Assembly: GCF_021401135.1 (NCBI RefSeq)
Contig: NZ_JACBFO010000004.1
Location: 359,132 to 423,131, forward strand
Reading direction: 5' to 3'
DNA: 64,000 nt
Origin: Azonexus sp. R2A61
GTDB taxonomy: Bacteria; Pseudomonadota; Gammaproteobacteria; Burkholderiales; Rhodocyclaceae
Shown here: piece by piece, positions 35,173 through 46,185 of the stretch
How the letters are laid out: each line of letters starts with the position of its first letter
Position numbering within the stretch: the stretch's first letter is position 1
Translations under genes and position numbers: made by a program
Notes under the pieces: generated by a model
What the model was told of the DNA's origin: nothing
What the model saw: the letters and a program-made list of their open reading frames with translations, nothing else
Databases searched by the model: none

Positions 35173-35838
35173 TCAGTCGGGGCGCTTGTTATAGAAACGT
35201 AGCGGCGTTGGTTTTTCGTTGACCGGCACGGCGATTGCGCGACGCTTGCGCTCGCGGGCGCGCCAGCCAAGCAGGCCGGCGACAATCAGTGCGCTGACGA
35301 GCGCTCCGGGCAGTTCATCCGGCTTGCTCGACCACAGGTAGTGCACGCAGCCAAGTATCGCGATCGGATAGATACTGCGATGAAGTTCCTGCCAGCGTTT
35401 TCCACCGAGTCGACGAACCGCCCGTTTGCTGGATGTGGCGGCCAGTGGAATCAGTAGCAGGAACGCGGCAATGCCGACTGCGATGAAAGGATGCCGGGAA
35501 ATATCCCGGGCCATGGCGTCGACCGCAAACCCCTGCGCTAACCAGAGATAGGCCAGCGCATGCAGGCTGCCATAGAAGAAGGTGATCAGGCCGGAAATAC
35601 GGCGAAGCCGGGTCAGCCAGTGCCACTGAGTCCAACTGCGCAAGGGGGTGATGCTCAGGGTCAGGATCAGGAAATTGAGTGTCCAGCTGCCCGTGAAGGC
35701 CTGTACCGCGGTGATCGGTTCTTCTCCCAATGCGTCGTTCGCCGTCAGCCGGATGAACCAGGCGAGCGGGAGCAACGCCAGCAGGACGTAACTCGTCTGG
35801 ATGAGCCGTAGCGGCGGTGTCTGTGGCGTGCGGTTCAT
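35173..35838 (-). CDS. msrQ: Membrane heme protein MsrQ (YedZ family)
   Basis: Inner-membrane flavocytochrome-like protein that passes electrons to the periplasmic methionine sulfoxide reductase MsrP. 221 residues, six hydrophobic segments. Heme-ligand histidines are seen at RISGLITFFYGSLHALAY, ELHRSIYPIAILGCVHYLW. The last ~25 residues are basic. msrP, normally just upstream, is not in the window: the upstream gene here is an HDOD protein whose stop overlaps this start (ATGA). The partner reductase may be encoded elsewhere. Confidence 0.9.
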   Translation of the reverse strand: MNRTPQTPPLRLIQTSYVLLALLPLAWFIRLTANDALGEEPITAVQAFTGSWTLNFLILTLSITPLRSWTQWHWLTRLRRISGLITFFYGSLHALAYLWLAQGFAVDAMARDISRHPFIAVGIAAFLLLIPLAATSSKRAVRRLGGKRWQELHRSIYPIAILGCVHYLWSSKPDELPGALVSALIVAGLLGWRARERKRRAIAVPVNEKPTPLRFYNKRPD

Positions 35839-36680
35839 AGACTGAGCGCGCTGCGCAGATCGGCGATGTCGTCTTCTGCCTCAGCGATCAGGTCGACGTA
35901 ACGGGCACGATCCGCTTCGCGCATTTCCTGTTCATCGGGCGGAATGGCCATCGGTAACCATTCCTGATCGCTGCCGGCCAACAGGTTCGCAAAGTACAGC
36001 ACATCGCGTACCGTGCAGGGGTTTTCGACGTTGAGCAGATGGTCGTGATCGCGTACCGCTTCGGTAATGCGTTCCGGGACACCCAGAACGTGCAACAAGC
36101 TTTCGCCGATACCTTCGTGCCAGCCGGCCAGCAGTTCGTGCATCGCCGGTGGATTGTCGCGGTAAGCGGGATATTCGGTGGCCCGGTAGAGCAAGTAAAA
36201 AATACCGATATCGTGCACCAGGCCGGCGAGCATCGCTTCGTCAGGGTTGATCCGGCCAAGCCGCCGCGCCAGCACGCGGGCAATTGCCGCGACCTGTACC
36301 GAGTGCGACCAGGCGCGATGCGCCAGTTCGTCGTAGCTGGCAAGGTTCCGGGACTTGAGCATCTGGTCCATTGCCACGGCCAGCGAAATCGTGCGCACGG
36401 CATCGAAACCGATGCGCCCGATGGCCGCCGACAAATCCGTGATCGCCTTGCCGCCCGGGTTGTAACTCACCGAATTGGCCAGGCGCAATAATTTGCTGGA
36501 GATCAGCGGTTCGACGCCGACCACCTGGACGACGCGATCAAGGTTGGCAAACGGATCCTTCAGCGTATTGCGGACGAGCAGGGCAGCATCCAGGCAGGTC
36601 GGGAAATTGACGTCGCCGGAAAGTTCATGGGCGATATCTTCAAGAATGCGGAAATGGATGGACTGGCTGTCTGAATTCAT
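35835..36680 (-). CDS. HDOD domain protein
   Basis: Signalling protein of 281 residues, one HDOD domain (about 15-215). The HD-type helices are visible (SSKLLRLANSVSYNPGG near 55, AHRAWSHSVQVAAIARVLAR near 120, LAGLVHDIGIFYLLYRATEYP), with H..HDIG-like residues that are only partly kept, so enzymatic activity is doubtful. Such proteins act in motility, c-di-GMP or stress signalling. It sits between a CBS protein and msrQ, in one minus-strand run. No target can be named. Confidence 0.85.
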   Translation of the reverse strand: MNSDSQSIHFRILEDIAHELSGDVNFPTCLDAALLVRNTLKDPFANLDRVVQVVGVEPLISSKLLRLANSVSYNPGGKAITDLSAAIGRIGFDAVRTISLAVAMDQMLKSRNLASYDELAHRAWSHSVQVAAIARVLARRLGRINPDEAMLAGLVHDIGIFYLLYRATEYPAYRDNPPAMHELLAGWHEGIGESLLHVLGVPERITEAVRDHDHLLNVENPCTVRDVLYFANLLAGSDQEWLPMAIPPDEQEMREADRARYVDLIAEAEDDIADLRSALSL

Positions 36681-36683
36681 GGA

Positions 36684-37115
36684 TCAACTGGAAATGTAGC
36701 GCTCCAGTTCAGCAATCAGGAATTGCTGGGCGCTGATGGTTTCCTTGACCAGGTCACCGATCGAAACGATACCGGCCACGCTGCCGTCGTCTTCCAGAAC
36801 GGGCAGATGGCGGAAATGTTTTTCGGTCATCAGCGCCATGCATTGCTCAAGCGGCGTGTCGGGGGAAACATAGGCGACGCGGTCGCTCATGATGGCGCGG
36901 ACCGGCGTCTCCTTGGAAGATTTTCCCTGCAGGATGACCTTGCGTGCGTAGTCGCGTTCGGAAAAAATGCCGACCAGACGTTCGCCATCAAGGACCAGCA
37001 GGGCTCCGACATTATGTCTGGCCATCAGGTCCAGTGCATGGAAGACCGTGTCGTCTGGCGCAACGACGGCCAGCGGATACTGTTTCTCGGCAAGCAGTTG
37101 CTTGAGTGTCTTCAT
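36684..37115 (-). CDS. Tandem CBS-domain protein
   Basis: 143 residues made of two CBS domains (about 8-60 and 75-130), a nucleotide-sensing module that binds AMP, ATP or similar ligands. ATG 37115 (MKTLKQLL) is preferred over the frame start 7 codons upstream because GGAG lies 8 bases before it. GIFSERDYARKVIL and AGIVSIGDLVKETI are the typical end-of-domain motifs. It is 3 bases upstream of the HDOD gene and probably shares its mRNA. Confidence 0.88.
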   Translation of the reverse strand: MKTLKQLLAEKQYPLAVVAPDDTVFHALDLMARHNVGALLVLDGERLVGIFSERDYARKVILQGKSSKETPVRAIMSDRVAYVSPDTPLEQCMALMTEKHFRHLPVLEDDGSVAGIVSIGDLVKETISAQQFLIAELERYISS

Positions 37116-37183
37116 GGTCGTCTCCAAGCTTGTCATTATGGTGTGCCGAGTCTATCCCCGGGACAATGTCCTAACAAGTCGCC

Positions 37184-37210
37184 AAAAGAAAAAGGCAGCC
37201 GCTGGCTGCC
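37184..37210 (-). terminator. Intrinsic terminator of the cytochrome c4 gene
   Basis: On the minus strand GGCAGCC (revcomp 37204-37210) pairs with GGCTGCC (revcomp 37194-37200) around 3 bases; CTTTTTCTTTT follows. It lies 23 bases after the cytochrome stop. The plus-strand reading also has TTTT, so it may work weakly in both directions. Confidence 0.85.
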
Positions 37211-37232
37211 TTTTCGTCCGGTGCGGAGCGGC

Positions 37233-37868
37233 TTAGCGCAGACCGGCAGCGTAATCGGAGACCGCCTTGATTTCGGCGTCTGACAACTTGCCTGCGATCG
37301 TCCGCATCATGCCTTCGGGATCGTTGGCGCGTTCGCCGGCACGGAAGGCTTTCAGCTGGGCTTCGGTGTACTCGGCAAACTGGCCGGACAGCCGCGGATA
37401 CTGGGCCGGCAGACCGGCGCCCGTCGGGCCGTGGCAACCGGCGCAGGCCGGAACGCCCTTGCGGAAATCGCCCTGGCGCCACAGCTTCTTGCCGAGCTCG
37501 ATGGTCTTTTCGTTCTTGGCCGATTCCGGGGTCAGTTTCTGGCTGGCAAACCATGCGGCGACGTTCTTCATGTCTTCGTCGGACAGGGCTGCGACCATAC
37601 CGGCCATGATGGCGTTGTCACGCGCGGCCGGTTTGCCTTCGCTGGCCTTGAAGTTGGTCAGCTGCTTGTAGATGTAGTGCTGAACTTGGCCGGCCAGTTT
37701 GGGATTGGCGGAGACCATGCTGTTGCCATCGGCGCCGTGGCAGGCGACACAGATGGTTTCGGCGACAAGCTTGCCCTTGGCAGGATCGGCTTTGGCCGGG
37801 GCTTCTTCGGAAGCGTGGGTAACGAAACTGGTAGCGAACAGAATCGCCATTGCCGCGGTACGGATCAT
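37233..37868 (-). CDS. Diheme cytochrome c4
   Basis: Periplasmic electron carrier that usually feeds cbb3 oxidase or other terminal reductases. 211 residues: signal peptide 1-19 (ending THA), first heme motif CVACH at 40-44, second CAGCH near 142-146, and axial methionines in the MAGMVAALSDEDMKNVAAWFASQ and MMRTIAGKLSDAEIKAVSDYAAGL segments. Two homologous ~90-residue halves, as in cytochrome c4. It is monocistronic with its own terminator and is divergent from engB. Confidence 0.94.
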   Translation of the reverse strand: MIRTAAMAILFATSFVTHASEEAPAKADPAKGKLVAETICVACHGADGNSMVSANPKLAGQVQHYIYKQLTNFKASEGKPAARDNAIMAGMVAALSDEDMKNVAAWFASQKLTPESAKNEKTIELGKKLWRQGDFRKGVPACAGCHGPTGAGLPAQYPRLSGQFAEYTEAQLKAFRAGERANDPEGMMRTIAGKLSDAEIKAVSDYAAGLR

Positions 37869-37978
37869 TTTTTCGAACTCCTAGTGCGCGTTGACGGGCG
37901 CTTTGGCCGGAACGGAAGTTACAAACCTGCTATTCTATATCAGTTCCCCTTCTGCGAGGCGGGTCTTCCGCGTTTTTT

Positions 37979-38677
37979 ATGCCTCTGTTCCAACAGGCGA
38001 CCTTTTTGACAACGGTCGCCAATCTGCGAGATTTACCGCAGGATGCCGTCCGCGAAGTGGCCTTCGCCGGTCGTTCCAATGCCGGCAAGTCGTCGGCGAT
38101 CAACACCCTGGCAGGCCGCGTGCGCCTGGCCTTCGTCAGCAAGACGCCCGGTCGGACGCAGCACCTGAACTATTTCACGGTTGCCGAAAACAAGTATCTG
38201 GTCGATCTGCCGGGTTATGGCTATGCCAAGGCGCCGGAGGAAATCCGCGCCCAATGGGAAGGGCTGATCGGTCCCTATCTCAGTCAGCGCTCGCCGCTGG
38301 TCGGGCTGGTTGTGATCATGGATTGCCGTCGTCCGTTCACCGATCTCGATCGCAACCTGATCGACTGGTTCCGGCCGACCGGCCGACCGATCCACATCCT
38401 GCTCAGCAAGGCGGACAAGCTGTCGCGTCAGGAGCAGACCAAGGTGTTGAAGGCGGTTCGTATCGAGCTGGCGAATTGGGGGGAGGGCGCCTATTCCGTC
38501 CAGTTGTTCTCCAGCCTGAAGAAAAGCGGGCTCGAGGAAGCGGAGAAGGTGCTGGCCGGCTGGTTGGATCTGCCGCTCGAAAAGAAACCGGCGCTGGAAA
38601 ACAAAGGGCCCCCGGATAAGGGGGGTCCGGGGGCCAAAATGCCTCAACGTCGTCAAGGCACCCGCTCAGGGAGGTGA
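37979..38677 (+). CDS. engB: Ribosome biogenesis GTPase EngB/YsxC
   Basis: Essential GTPase in 50S ribosome assembly. The P-loop GRSNAGKSS lies at 31-39, followed by G2/G3 ([15 protein letters not shown]) and G4 (SKADKL). The conserved core ends near residue 200. The frame continues to 232, through the strong hairpin element that starts at 38607, giving a Gly/Pro/Lys tail; this tail is unlikely to be conserved. The gene may really be shorter in function but no earlier stop exists. hemB follows 103 bases later. Confidence 0.93.
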   Translation: MPLFQQATFLTTVANLRDLPQDAVREVAFAGRSNAGKSSAINTLAGRVRLAFVSKTPGRTQHLNYFTVAENKYLVDLPGYGYAKAPEEIRAQWEGLIGPYLSQRSPLVGLVVIMDCRRPFTDLDRNLIDWFRPTGRPIHILLSKADKLSRQEQTKVLKAVRIELANWGEGAYSVQLFSSLKKSGLEEAEKVLAGWLDLPLEKKPALENKGPPDKGGPGAKMPQRRQGTRSGR

Positions 38678-38683
38678 AGCGGG
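38607..38683 (+). ncRNA. Three-hairpin RNA element before hemB (candidate hemB motif)
   Basis: Three successive hairpins: a perfect 10-bp stem GGCCCCCGGA/TCCGGGGGCC (38607-38635) with a G-rich loop; TGCCT/AGGCA (38640-38660); and CCCGCT/AGCGGG (38661-38683) with an 11-base loop CAGGGAGGTGA that contains a Shine-Dalgarno-like GGAGG. The first overlaps the end of the engB frame. A conserved structured RNA named the hemB motif has been reported upstream of hemB in Betaproteobacteria; I recall it from the literature and cannot check the match. A leader element of hemB or a small RNA are both possible. GGA in the loops would also suit CsrA/RsmA binding. Confidence 0.5.
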
Positions 38684-38729
38684 AGACAGCGCGTGCCATC
38701 TGGTGGAATTGGATGGAGGCGACTTGTGA

Positions 38730-39779
<1,050 letters not shown>

Positions 39780-39790
39780 ACGAAACGATT

Positions 39791-39828
39791 TCGCTGGATT
39801 CTTGCGGTCGACCGCAGGAATCCAGCGA
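39791..39828. terminator. 38-bp palindromic bidirectional terminator built on an inverted GTCGACCGCA pair
   Basis: Between the convergent hemB and slmA genes. Positions 39791-39828 form a self-complementary sequence in which 18 of 19 pairs are Watson-Crick and one is T-G (39802/39817). Its centre, 39803-39816, is TGCGGTCGACCGCA, two overlapping copies of the repeated 10-mer in opposite orientation. TTTT follows on the plus side and AATCGTTT-type T residues on the minus side. It very likely ends transcription in both directions. Confidence 0.75.
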
Positions 39829-39836
39829 TTTTCACA

Positions 39837-40439
39837 TCAACTCGCGGCCGCCTGCGAGAGGCAGGCGAAGTAGAGCATCGGCCATTGCTGCGGCCATTGC
39901 GCCAGCGGTTCGCGGCTGAAGCCGGAGCGTGCGTATTGCTCCCAGCGGCCGACGACGTAGCAGCGCAGCAGGTTGGCCAGTGCGCCGAAATCGGCGTCGG
40001 CCTTGAAGCTCTCCTGCGTCGCGGCGATGCGCAGGGCCTGCTTGAGCGCCGCCTCGACCTTGTCGAGCAGCGCGTTGATGCGCAACTGCAGGCGTTCGTT
40101 CTCATTGACCAGGGCGTCGCCGATCAGCACCCGGGTCATGCCGCGGTTCTTCTGGGCGAAGTTGAGCAGCAGGCCGAGGATCAGTTCGATCTGACGGAAA
40201 CCGCGTTGCTCTTCGCCGGTGATCTGGTTGATGACGCCGAACAGGCTCTGCTCGATGAATTCGATCAGCCCCTCGAACATTTGCGCCTTGCTGGCGAAGT
40301 GGCGGTAGAGCGCGGCTTCGGAACAGGTCAGCTTGCCGGCCAGGGCGGCGGTGGTGATCTTTTCCCCCTTCGGGGTTTCCAGCATTTCAGCCAGGGTTTG
40401 CAGGATCTGCAGGCGGCGTTCGCCCGGTTTGGTCGCCAT
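39837..40439 (-). CDS. slmA: Nucleoid occlusion factor SlmA (TetR family)
   Basis: DNA-binding inhibitor of FtsZ assembly over the nucleoid. 200 residues. The TetR helix-turn-helix lies at about 28-52 (ITTAALAGKLTCSEAALYRHF) and GERRLQILQTLAEMLE is the SlmA N-terminus. The usual genomic context with a pyrimidine nucleotidase and argB is retained (argB - HAD - slmA on the minus strand). A TGCGGTCGAC word lies 40 bases upstream of its start (40479-40488), between the two genes. Confidence 0.92.
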   Translation of the reverse strand: MATKPGERRLQILQTLAEMLETPKGEKITTAALAGKLTCSEAALYRHFASKAQMFEGLIEFIEQSLFGVINQITGEEQRGFRQIELILGLLLNFAQKNRGMTRVLIGDALVNENERLQLRINALLDKVEAALKQALRIAATQESFKADADFGALANLLRCYVVGRWEQYARSGFSREPLAQWPQQWPMLYFACLSQAAAS

Positions 40440-40473
40440 CGATGTCGTCCCTCGAATGATTTTTGTGGCGGAA

Positions 40474-41124
40474 TTATAGTCGACCGCAACGTTGCGGCAA
40501 TTGCGTTACCGACGAAACCTGAACGTCAACATAAGGCGATCGGCGAGAGCCAGCGCTCACCCACACGGTTTTCATGCCGAGCTTGCGGGCGGTAATCAGG
40601 TTGGCCAGGCTGTCCTCGACCATGATGCAGCGGCGCGGATCGAGGCGCTCGGCGCGCAGGAGCGCACGGAAGCCCTGCGGCATCGGCTTGGGCCTGAATT
40701 TCAGGCTTTCCACGGTGTAGACCGTGGCAAAGTGGCGATCCAGGCCGGTCAGTTCGAGCACTGCCTCGGCGTAGGCGCGCGGCGCGTTGGAGAACAGGAT
40801 CTTGCGCCCAGGCAGGCGTTTGAGCGTGTGCAGCAGCGGTTTCTCGAACACCAGCATGCGGGCGAGGTCGGGAAACTGGTGGGTTTCGTGCAGGAAATGG
40901 CGCGGGTCGATTGCGTGGTGGCGGATCAGCCCGAGCAGGGTTGCGCCGTAGCGCTGCCAGTAATCCTGGCGCAGGCGGTTGGCGGTATTTTCGTCGAGGC
41001 CGAGATGGCGCTCGATATACTCGCGCATCGCCCGGTTGATGTGCGGGAAGATGTGCGGGGAAGCGTTGTGCAGCGTGTTGTCGAGATCGAACAACCAGAC
41101 GCGCTGGGTATTGATGTTGGCTAT
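40474..41124 (-). CDS. HAD-family pyrimidine 5'-nucleotidase
   Basis: Haloacid-dehalogenase hydrolase of the YjjG/SDT1 pyrimidine nucleotidase type. Motif I is FDLDNTLHN, motif II SNAP, motif III K..P and motif IV MVEDSLANL. The only usual start codon in frame, TTG 41094, would delete the first beta strand (xRVWLFDLDNT) and has no ribosome-binding site. An in-frame TAA sits at 41134-41136. Between them, AAGGAG (revcomp 41130-41135) lies 5 bases before ATA (revcomp 41122-41124), which would give a normal 216-residue protein. I therefore annotate an AUA start; a sequencing change of ATG to ATA is the alternative. Confidence 0.7.
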   Translation of the reverse strand: MANINTQRVWLFDLDNTLHNASPHIFPHINRAMREYIERHLGLDENTANRLRQDYWQRYGATLLGLIRHHAIDPRHFLHETHQFPDLARMLVFEKPLLHTLKRLPGRKILFSNAPRAYAEAVLELTGLDRHFATVYTVESLKFRPKPMPQGFRALLRAERLDPRRCIMVEDSLANLITARKLGMKTVWVSAGSRRSPYVDVQVSSVTQLPQRCGRL

Positions 41125-41144
41125 GGCCGCTCCTTACCGTCGCT

Positions 41145-41165
41145 TAACCAGCCTTTGGCTGGTTA
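41145..41165. repeat. Perfect 9-bp inverted repeat upstream of the HAD gene
   Basis: TAACCAGCC and GGCTGGTTA with 3 bases between. No T run on either side. It lies between the argB stop and the Shine-Dalgarno of the HAD gene and probably forms an mRNA hairpin. Confidence 0.6.
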
Positions 41166-41175
41166 GCCTCCGCCG

Positions 41176-41202
41176 CAAGAAGCCCGCTGTGCGGGCGTCT
41201 TG
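41176..41202 (-). terminator. Hairpin directly after argB
   Basis: CAAGA-A-GCCCGC / GCGGGC-G-TCTTG stem with a 3-base loop, one A/G mismatch. It begins right at the argB stop codon. No U run follows on the minus strand, so it may stabilise the argB mRNA end instead of terminating. Confidence 0.4.
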
Positions 41203-42661
<1,459 letters not shown>

Positions 42662-42665
<4 letters not shown>

Positions 42666-43060
42666 GGCCGGGGCCAGTCCGGGAGGTCGGCTGTTTTGAG
42701 GTCGAGGATGAATGCCAGCGCAGCTGTGCCGCCCTCTTCGCGCGCCTGGCAGGAGGCTTCCAGCGTCTCGAGCAGGGCGGCGATGGGCACAGGATCCCTC
42801 GCTTGCAGGGCCGTCATGCCGTAACAACGGACGATACTCGGTGCGTCCTTTTGCCAGTCGGCATCGGTCAGGCAGTCGTACAGTGCGTCGAGATTGGGCG
42901 CATAGTAATCGGGGAGATCGAGTGCATTCCCGATGGCCTGCAAAGCGTCGCGGATTTTTTGGCAATTTGACAGGTCGACCGCAAAAGTCGCCGTGGCGGG
43001 CTGTGCGTCGTCGAGGCGATGCAATCCAACCGGAAAAGCGGGCATGGGGTCGTTGTTCAT
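42662..43060 (-). CDS. Barstar-family ribonuclease inhibitor
   Basis: 132-residue cytoplasmic inhibitor that should neutralise the barnase-like RNase encoded 4 bases upstream. The barstar core begins near residue 25 with TFAVDLSNCQKIRDALQAIGNALDLPDYYAPNLDALYDCLTDA-type sequence, including the Y-x-x-N-L-D-A-L-x-D-C-L motif that plugs the RNase active site. The N-terminal ~25 residues are extra. ATG 43060 is chosen because the upstream frame lies in the RNase gene. Confidence 0.9.
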
Positions 43061-43064
43061 TGGC

Positions 43065-43421
43065 TTATTCCCGGATTCGTCGGAATGTCTCGTAGTGGTC
43101 CGCCGTGTAGTAGTACTCGCCGGGTTGCCCGGCGACGATGCGGCGCGGGCCGCGGTCGCGGCGACCGGGCGTCGGGACGGTGTATTCCCGATAATAGCCA
43201 CGGGCCTGCTGCGGCAGCCGTTTTTCGAAGTTGTTGAAGACGATGCCGTCCCGCGAATACGGGAAGGGGCCGCCGCGTTTGATCGTTGTCAGGGTGTCGC
43301 GGGCTTCGACCGGAAGTTCGCGTAGTTCGACCCAGTTCGCGTCGCGTGGGCCATTCCAGAATGCAAAAGCGCTTCCGATCGCCAGCAGCAGGGCGATCAG
43401 GAAGCGCAGCCAGAAGCGCAT
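43065..43421 (-). CDS. Secreted barnase-like ribonuclease
   Basis: 118-residue exported guanyl-preferring RNase. A signal peptide or anchor spans 1-21. The N1/T1 fold follows with PFPYSRDGIVFNNFEKRLP (catalytic Glu in the FxNFE segment), YREYTVPTPGRRDRGPRRIVAG (His-less loop with Arg) and EYYYTADHYETFRRI (catalytic His). E, R and H appear in the right order, so it is likely active. It lies 6 bases after aspS and 4 bases before its inhibitor. In many proteobacteria such enzymes serve in nutrient RNA use or interbacterial competition. Confidence 0.88.
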   Translation of the reverse strand: MRFWLRFLIALLLAIGSAFAFWNGPRDANWVELRELPVEARDTLTTIKRGGPFPYSRDGIVFNNFEKRLPQQARGYYREYTVPTPGRRDRGPRRIVAGQPGEYYYTADHYETFRRIRE

Positions 43422-43427
43422 GGCGGT

Positions 43428-45227
43428 TTAGGCCTGGCTGATTCCGACCTGGGTTTCCACCTTCTGGCGCAGACGGATGTGCAGTTCGCGCAGTTGCTTC
43501 TCGTCGACCGCCGAGGGTGCGTCGGTCAGCAGGCACTGGGCGCGCTGCGTCTTCGGGAAGGCGATCACGTCGCGGATCGACTCGGCGCCGGTCATCATCG
43601 TGACGATACGGTCGAGGCCGAAGGCCAGGCCGCCGTGCGGCGGCGCGCCGTACTTCAGCGCGTCGAGCAGGAAGCCGAACTTGGCCTGCTGTTCTTCCGG
43701 ACCGATGTTGAGCGCGGCGAAAACCTTCTCCTGTACGTCGGCGCGGTGGATACGCACCGAGCCGCCGCCCAGTTCCCAGCCGTTCAGCGCCAGGTCGTAG
43801 GCCTTGGCCAGGCACTTGCCGGGATCGGTCGTCAGGAACTCGAGGTGCTCGTCCTTCGGGCTGGTGAAGGGGTGGTGGCAGGCCGTCCAGCGCTTGGATT
43901 CGTCGTCGTACTCGAACATCGGGAAGTCGATGACCCACAGCGGGGCCCACTTGGCGCCGGTGACGTAGCCCTTCTCGTGGCCGATCTTGATGCGCAGCGC
44001 GCCGATGGCGTCGCTGACGATCTTGGCCTTGTCGGCGCCGAAGAAAATCAGGTCGCCGGATTGGGCGCCGGTGCGCTCGATGACCGTGCGCAGCGAGGCT
44101 TCGGAGAGGTTCTTGACGATCGGCGACTGCAGGCCGGTTTCGTTGATCTGCGAGACATCGTTGACCTTGATGTAGGCCAGACCCTTGGCGCCGTAGATGC
44201 CGACGAACTTGGTGTATTCGTCGATCTCGCCACGGGTCAGGCTGGCGCCGCCCGGAATGCGCAGCGCGGCGATGCGGCCGCCCTCGCTGTTGGCGACGTT
44301 GGCAAAGACCTTGAAGGCGACGTCCTTGAAGGCATCGGCGACGTCGACCAGTTCCAGCGTGACGCGCAGGTCCGGCTTGTCGGAGCCGTAGCGGCGCATG
44401 GCTTCGGCGTAGGTCATGCGCGGGAATTCCGGCAGATCGACGTCGATGGCTTCCTTGAACACGGTGCGGATCAGCTTTTCCATCAGTGCGGTGATTTCGG
44501 CCTCGCTCATGAACGAGGTCTCGATATCGACCTGGGTGAATTCCGGCTGGCGGTCGGCGCGCAGGTCTTCGTCGCGGAAGCATTTGGTAATCTGGTAGTA
44601 GCGATCGTAGCCGGCCACCATCAGCAACTGCTTGAACAGCTGCGGCGACTGCGGCAGCGCGAAGAACTGGCCGTCATGCACGCGCGACGGCACCAGGTAG
44701 TCGCGGGCGCCTTCCGGCGTGGACTTGGTGAGCATCGGCGTTTCGATGTCGATGAAGCCGTTGTCGTCGAGGAAGCGGCGGAAGGCGCGCGCCGTCTTGT
44801 AGCGCAGCAGCAGGTTCTGCTGCATCTGCGGGCGGCGCAGGTCGATGACGCGGTGCGTCAGACGGACGTTTTCCGACAGGTTCTCGTCGTCGAGCTGGAA
44901 GGGCGGGGTGACCGAGGGATTGAGCACCTCGATCTCGTGGCAGAGCACTTCGATCTCGCCCGAGGCCAGGTTGGCGTTGGTCGTGCCGGCCGGACGCGGA
45001 CGGACCTTGCCGGTGATCTTCAGGCAGAACTCGCTGCGCACCGACTCGGCGATCTTGAAGGCATCGACGCGATCCGGATCGCAGACCACCTGGGCCAGGC
45101 CGTCGCGGTCGCGCAGATCGATGAAGATGACGCCGCCGTGGTCGCGACGACGGTGGGCCCAGCCGCACAGGGTGACGATCTGGCCGTCGAGGGAGGCGTT
45201 GAGTTGTCCGCAGTAATGGGTACGCAT
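43428..45227 (-). CDS. aspS: Aspartyl-tRNA synthetase
   Basis: Charges tRNA-Asp. 599 residues from ATG 45227 ([13 protein letters not shown]). N-terminal anticodon-binding OB fold (1-105) with [22 protein letters not shown], class II motif 2 at [20 protein letters not shown], the bacterial GAD insertion (about 290-410) and motif 3 near the end ([12 protein letters not shown]). Bacterial-type. Whether it is discriminating or also charges tRNA-Asn cannot be told here. Confidence 0.97.
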   Translation of the reverse strand: MRTHYCGQLNASLDGQIVTLCGWAHRRRDHGGVIFIDLRDRDGLAQVVCDPDRVDAFKIAESVRSEFCLKITGKVRPRPAGTTNANLASGEIEVLCHEIEVLNPSVTPPFQLDDENLSENVRLTHRVIDLRRPQMQQNLLLRYKTARAFRRFLDDNGFIDIETPMLTKSTPEGARDYLVPSRVHDGQFFALPQSPQLFKQLLMVAGYDRYYQITKCFRDEDLRADRQPEFTQVDIETSFMSEAEITALMEKLIRTVFKEAIDVDLPEFPRMTYAEAMRRYGSDKPDLRVTLELVDVADAFKDVAFKVFANVANSEGGRIAALRIPGGASLTRGEIDEYTKFVGIYGAKGLAYIKVNDVSQINETGLQSPIVKNLSEASLRTVIERTGAQSGDLIFFGADKAKIVSDAIGALRIKIGHEKGYVTGAKWAPLWVIDFPMFEYDDESKRWTACHHPFTSPKDEHLEFLTTDPGKCLAKAYDLALNGWELGGGSVRIHRADVQEKVFAALNIGPEEQQAKFGFLLDALKYGAPPHGGLAFGLDRIVTMMTGAESIRDVIAFPKTQRAQCLLTDAPSAVDEKQLRELHIRLRQKVETQVGISQA

Positions 45228-45250
45228 GGATGAATCCGTTGGGTTGCTGA

Positions 45251-45883
45251 TTAGTGATTGTGGGGAGCGATGCGGGGCGCTGTCGGCGGTGCTACAACCC
45301 CCATCGAAATGATGTACTTGAGTGCTTCCTCGACCGTCATGTCGAGTTCGATGACATCGGTTGCCGGTAGCATCAGGAAGAAGCCGGAGGTCGGGTTCGG
45401 CGTGGTCGGCACGTAAACGCTGACGAACTCTCCTGACAGGTGAGTACGCAGTTCCCCGCCTGGTTTGCCTGTGAGGAAAGCAATGGTCCACGCGCCCTGG
45501 CGCGGATACTGAATCAGTAGCGCTTTCCGAAAGGCGTTGCCGTTCGGCGAAAAAAGCGTATCGGAGACCTGCTTGACGCTTTTGTAAACCGAGTTGACCA
45601 CAGGAATTCGGCTGAGCAGCATGTCCCACCAACTGACCAGTTTCTGGCCGATGAAGTTTGCGGCAAGCAGGCCCGTCAGGAAAATCATTGCCAGGGTCAA
45701 CAGAGCTCCGACGCCAGGCAGGGAAAAGCCGATCAGGTTTTTCGGATGAACGGATTCAGGCAGTAGCCGGAGCGACTGATCCAGTGTTTCGACGATGGCC
45801 GAAAGCACCCAGGCAGTGATGACCAGCGGGACCCAGATCAGCAGTCCCGTGATGAAGTAACGCTTGATCAGTTGGCCACGCAC
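45251..45883 (-). CDS. DUF502 family membrane protein
   Basis: 210 residues with two N-terminal transmembrane helices (about 12-32 and 60-85) and a soluble C-terminal domain with [37 protein letters not shown], the family hallmark. The function of the family is unknown. GTG 45883 is chosen, giving [13 protein letters not shown]; it overlaps the FmdB stop by 16 bases. Position between FmdB and aspS is conserved in betaproteobacteria. Confidence 0.85.
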   Translation of the reverse strand: MRGQLIKRYFITGLLIWVPLVITAWVLSAIVETLDQSLRLLPESVHPKNLIGFSLPGVGALLTLAMIFLTGLLAANFIGQKLVSWWDMLLSRIPVVNSVYKSVKQVSDTLFSPNGNAFRKALLIQYPRQGAWTIAFLTGKPGGELRTHLSGEFVSVYVPTTPNPTSGFFLMLPATDVIELDMTVEEALKYIISMGVVAPPTAPRIAPHNH

Positions 45884-46116
45884 GACGAACAACTTCCTTC
45901 CCCAGTCTGGCAGGGAGGTGGGGCCTTCGGTTTGTCGCTCTTGAAGTCGGTGGCGTACCAGCCGCTGCCTTTCAATTGAAACCCGGCAGCGGAAAGCAGT
46001 TTGTTGTACGTTTCCTTGCCGCAGGCGGGACAGACGCTGAGCGGAGCATCGCTCATTTTCTGCAAGTGTTCCTTCTGGTGGCCACAGGAATCGCAGCGAT
46101 ATTCGTAAATCGGCAT
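45868..46116 (-). CDS. FmdB-family zinc ribbon protein
   Basis: 82-residue small protein with CDSCG (8-12) and CPACG (near 29-33) forming a zinc ribbon, the FmdB/CxxC_CXXC_SSSS family, and a C-terminal CSSC. The family is thought to be regulatory; no target is known. It opens the FmdB-DUF502-aspS run. Confidence 0.88.
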   Translation of the reverse strand: MPIYEYRCDSCGHQKEHLQKMSDAPLSVCPACGKETYNKLLSAAGFQLKGSGWYATDFKSDKPKAPPPCQTGEGSCSSCVAN

Positions 46117-46185
46117 GGGAATCCTCCAAAACCCTGAATTATAACCGAGAGACAGGCCCCATATATCGGGGTGCCTGCACCGGTT

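Noticed and set aside
43057..45233. Two long frames (508 codons minus, 584 codons plus) over aspS
   Set aside because: Shadows of aspS; the composition shows no protein-like features.
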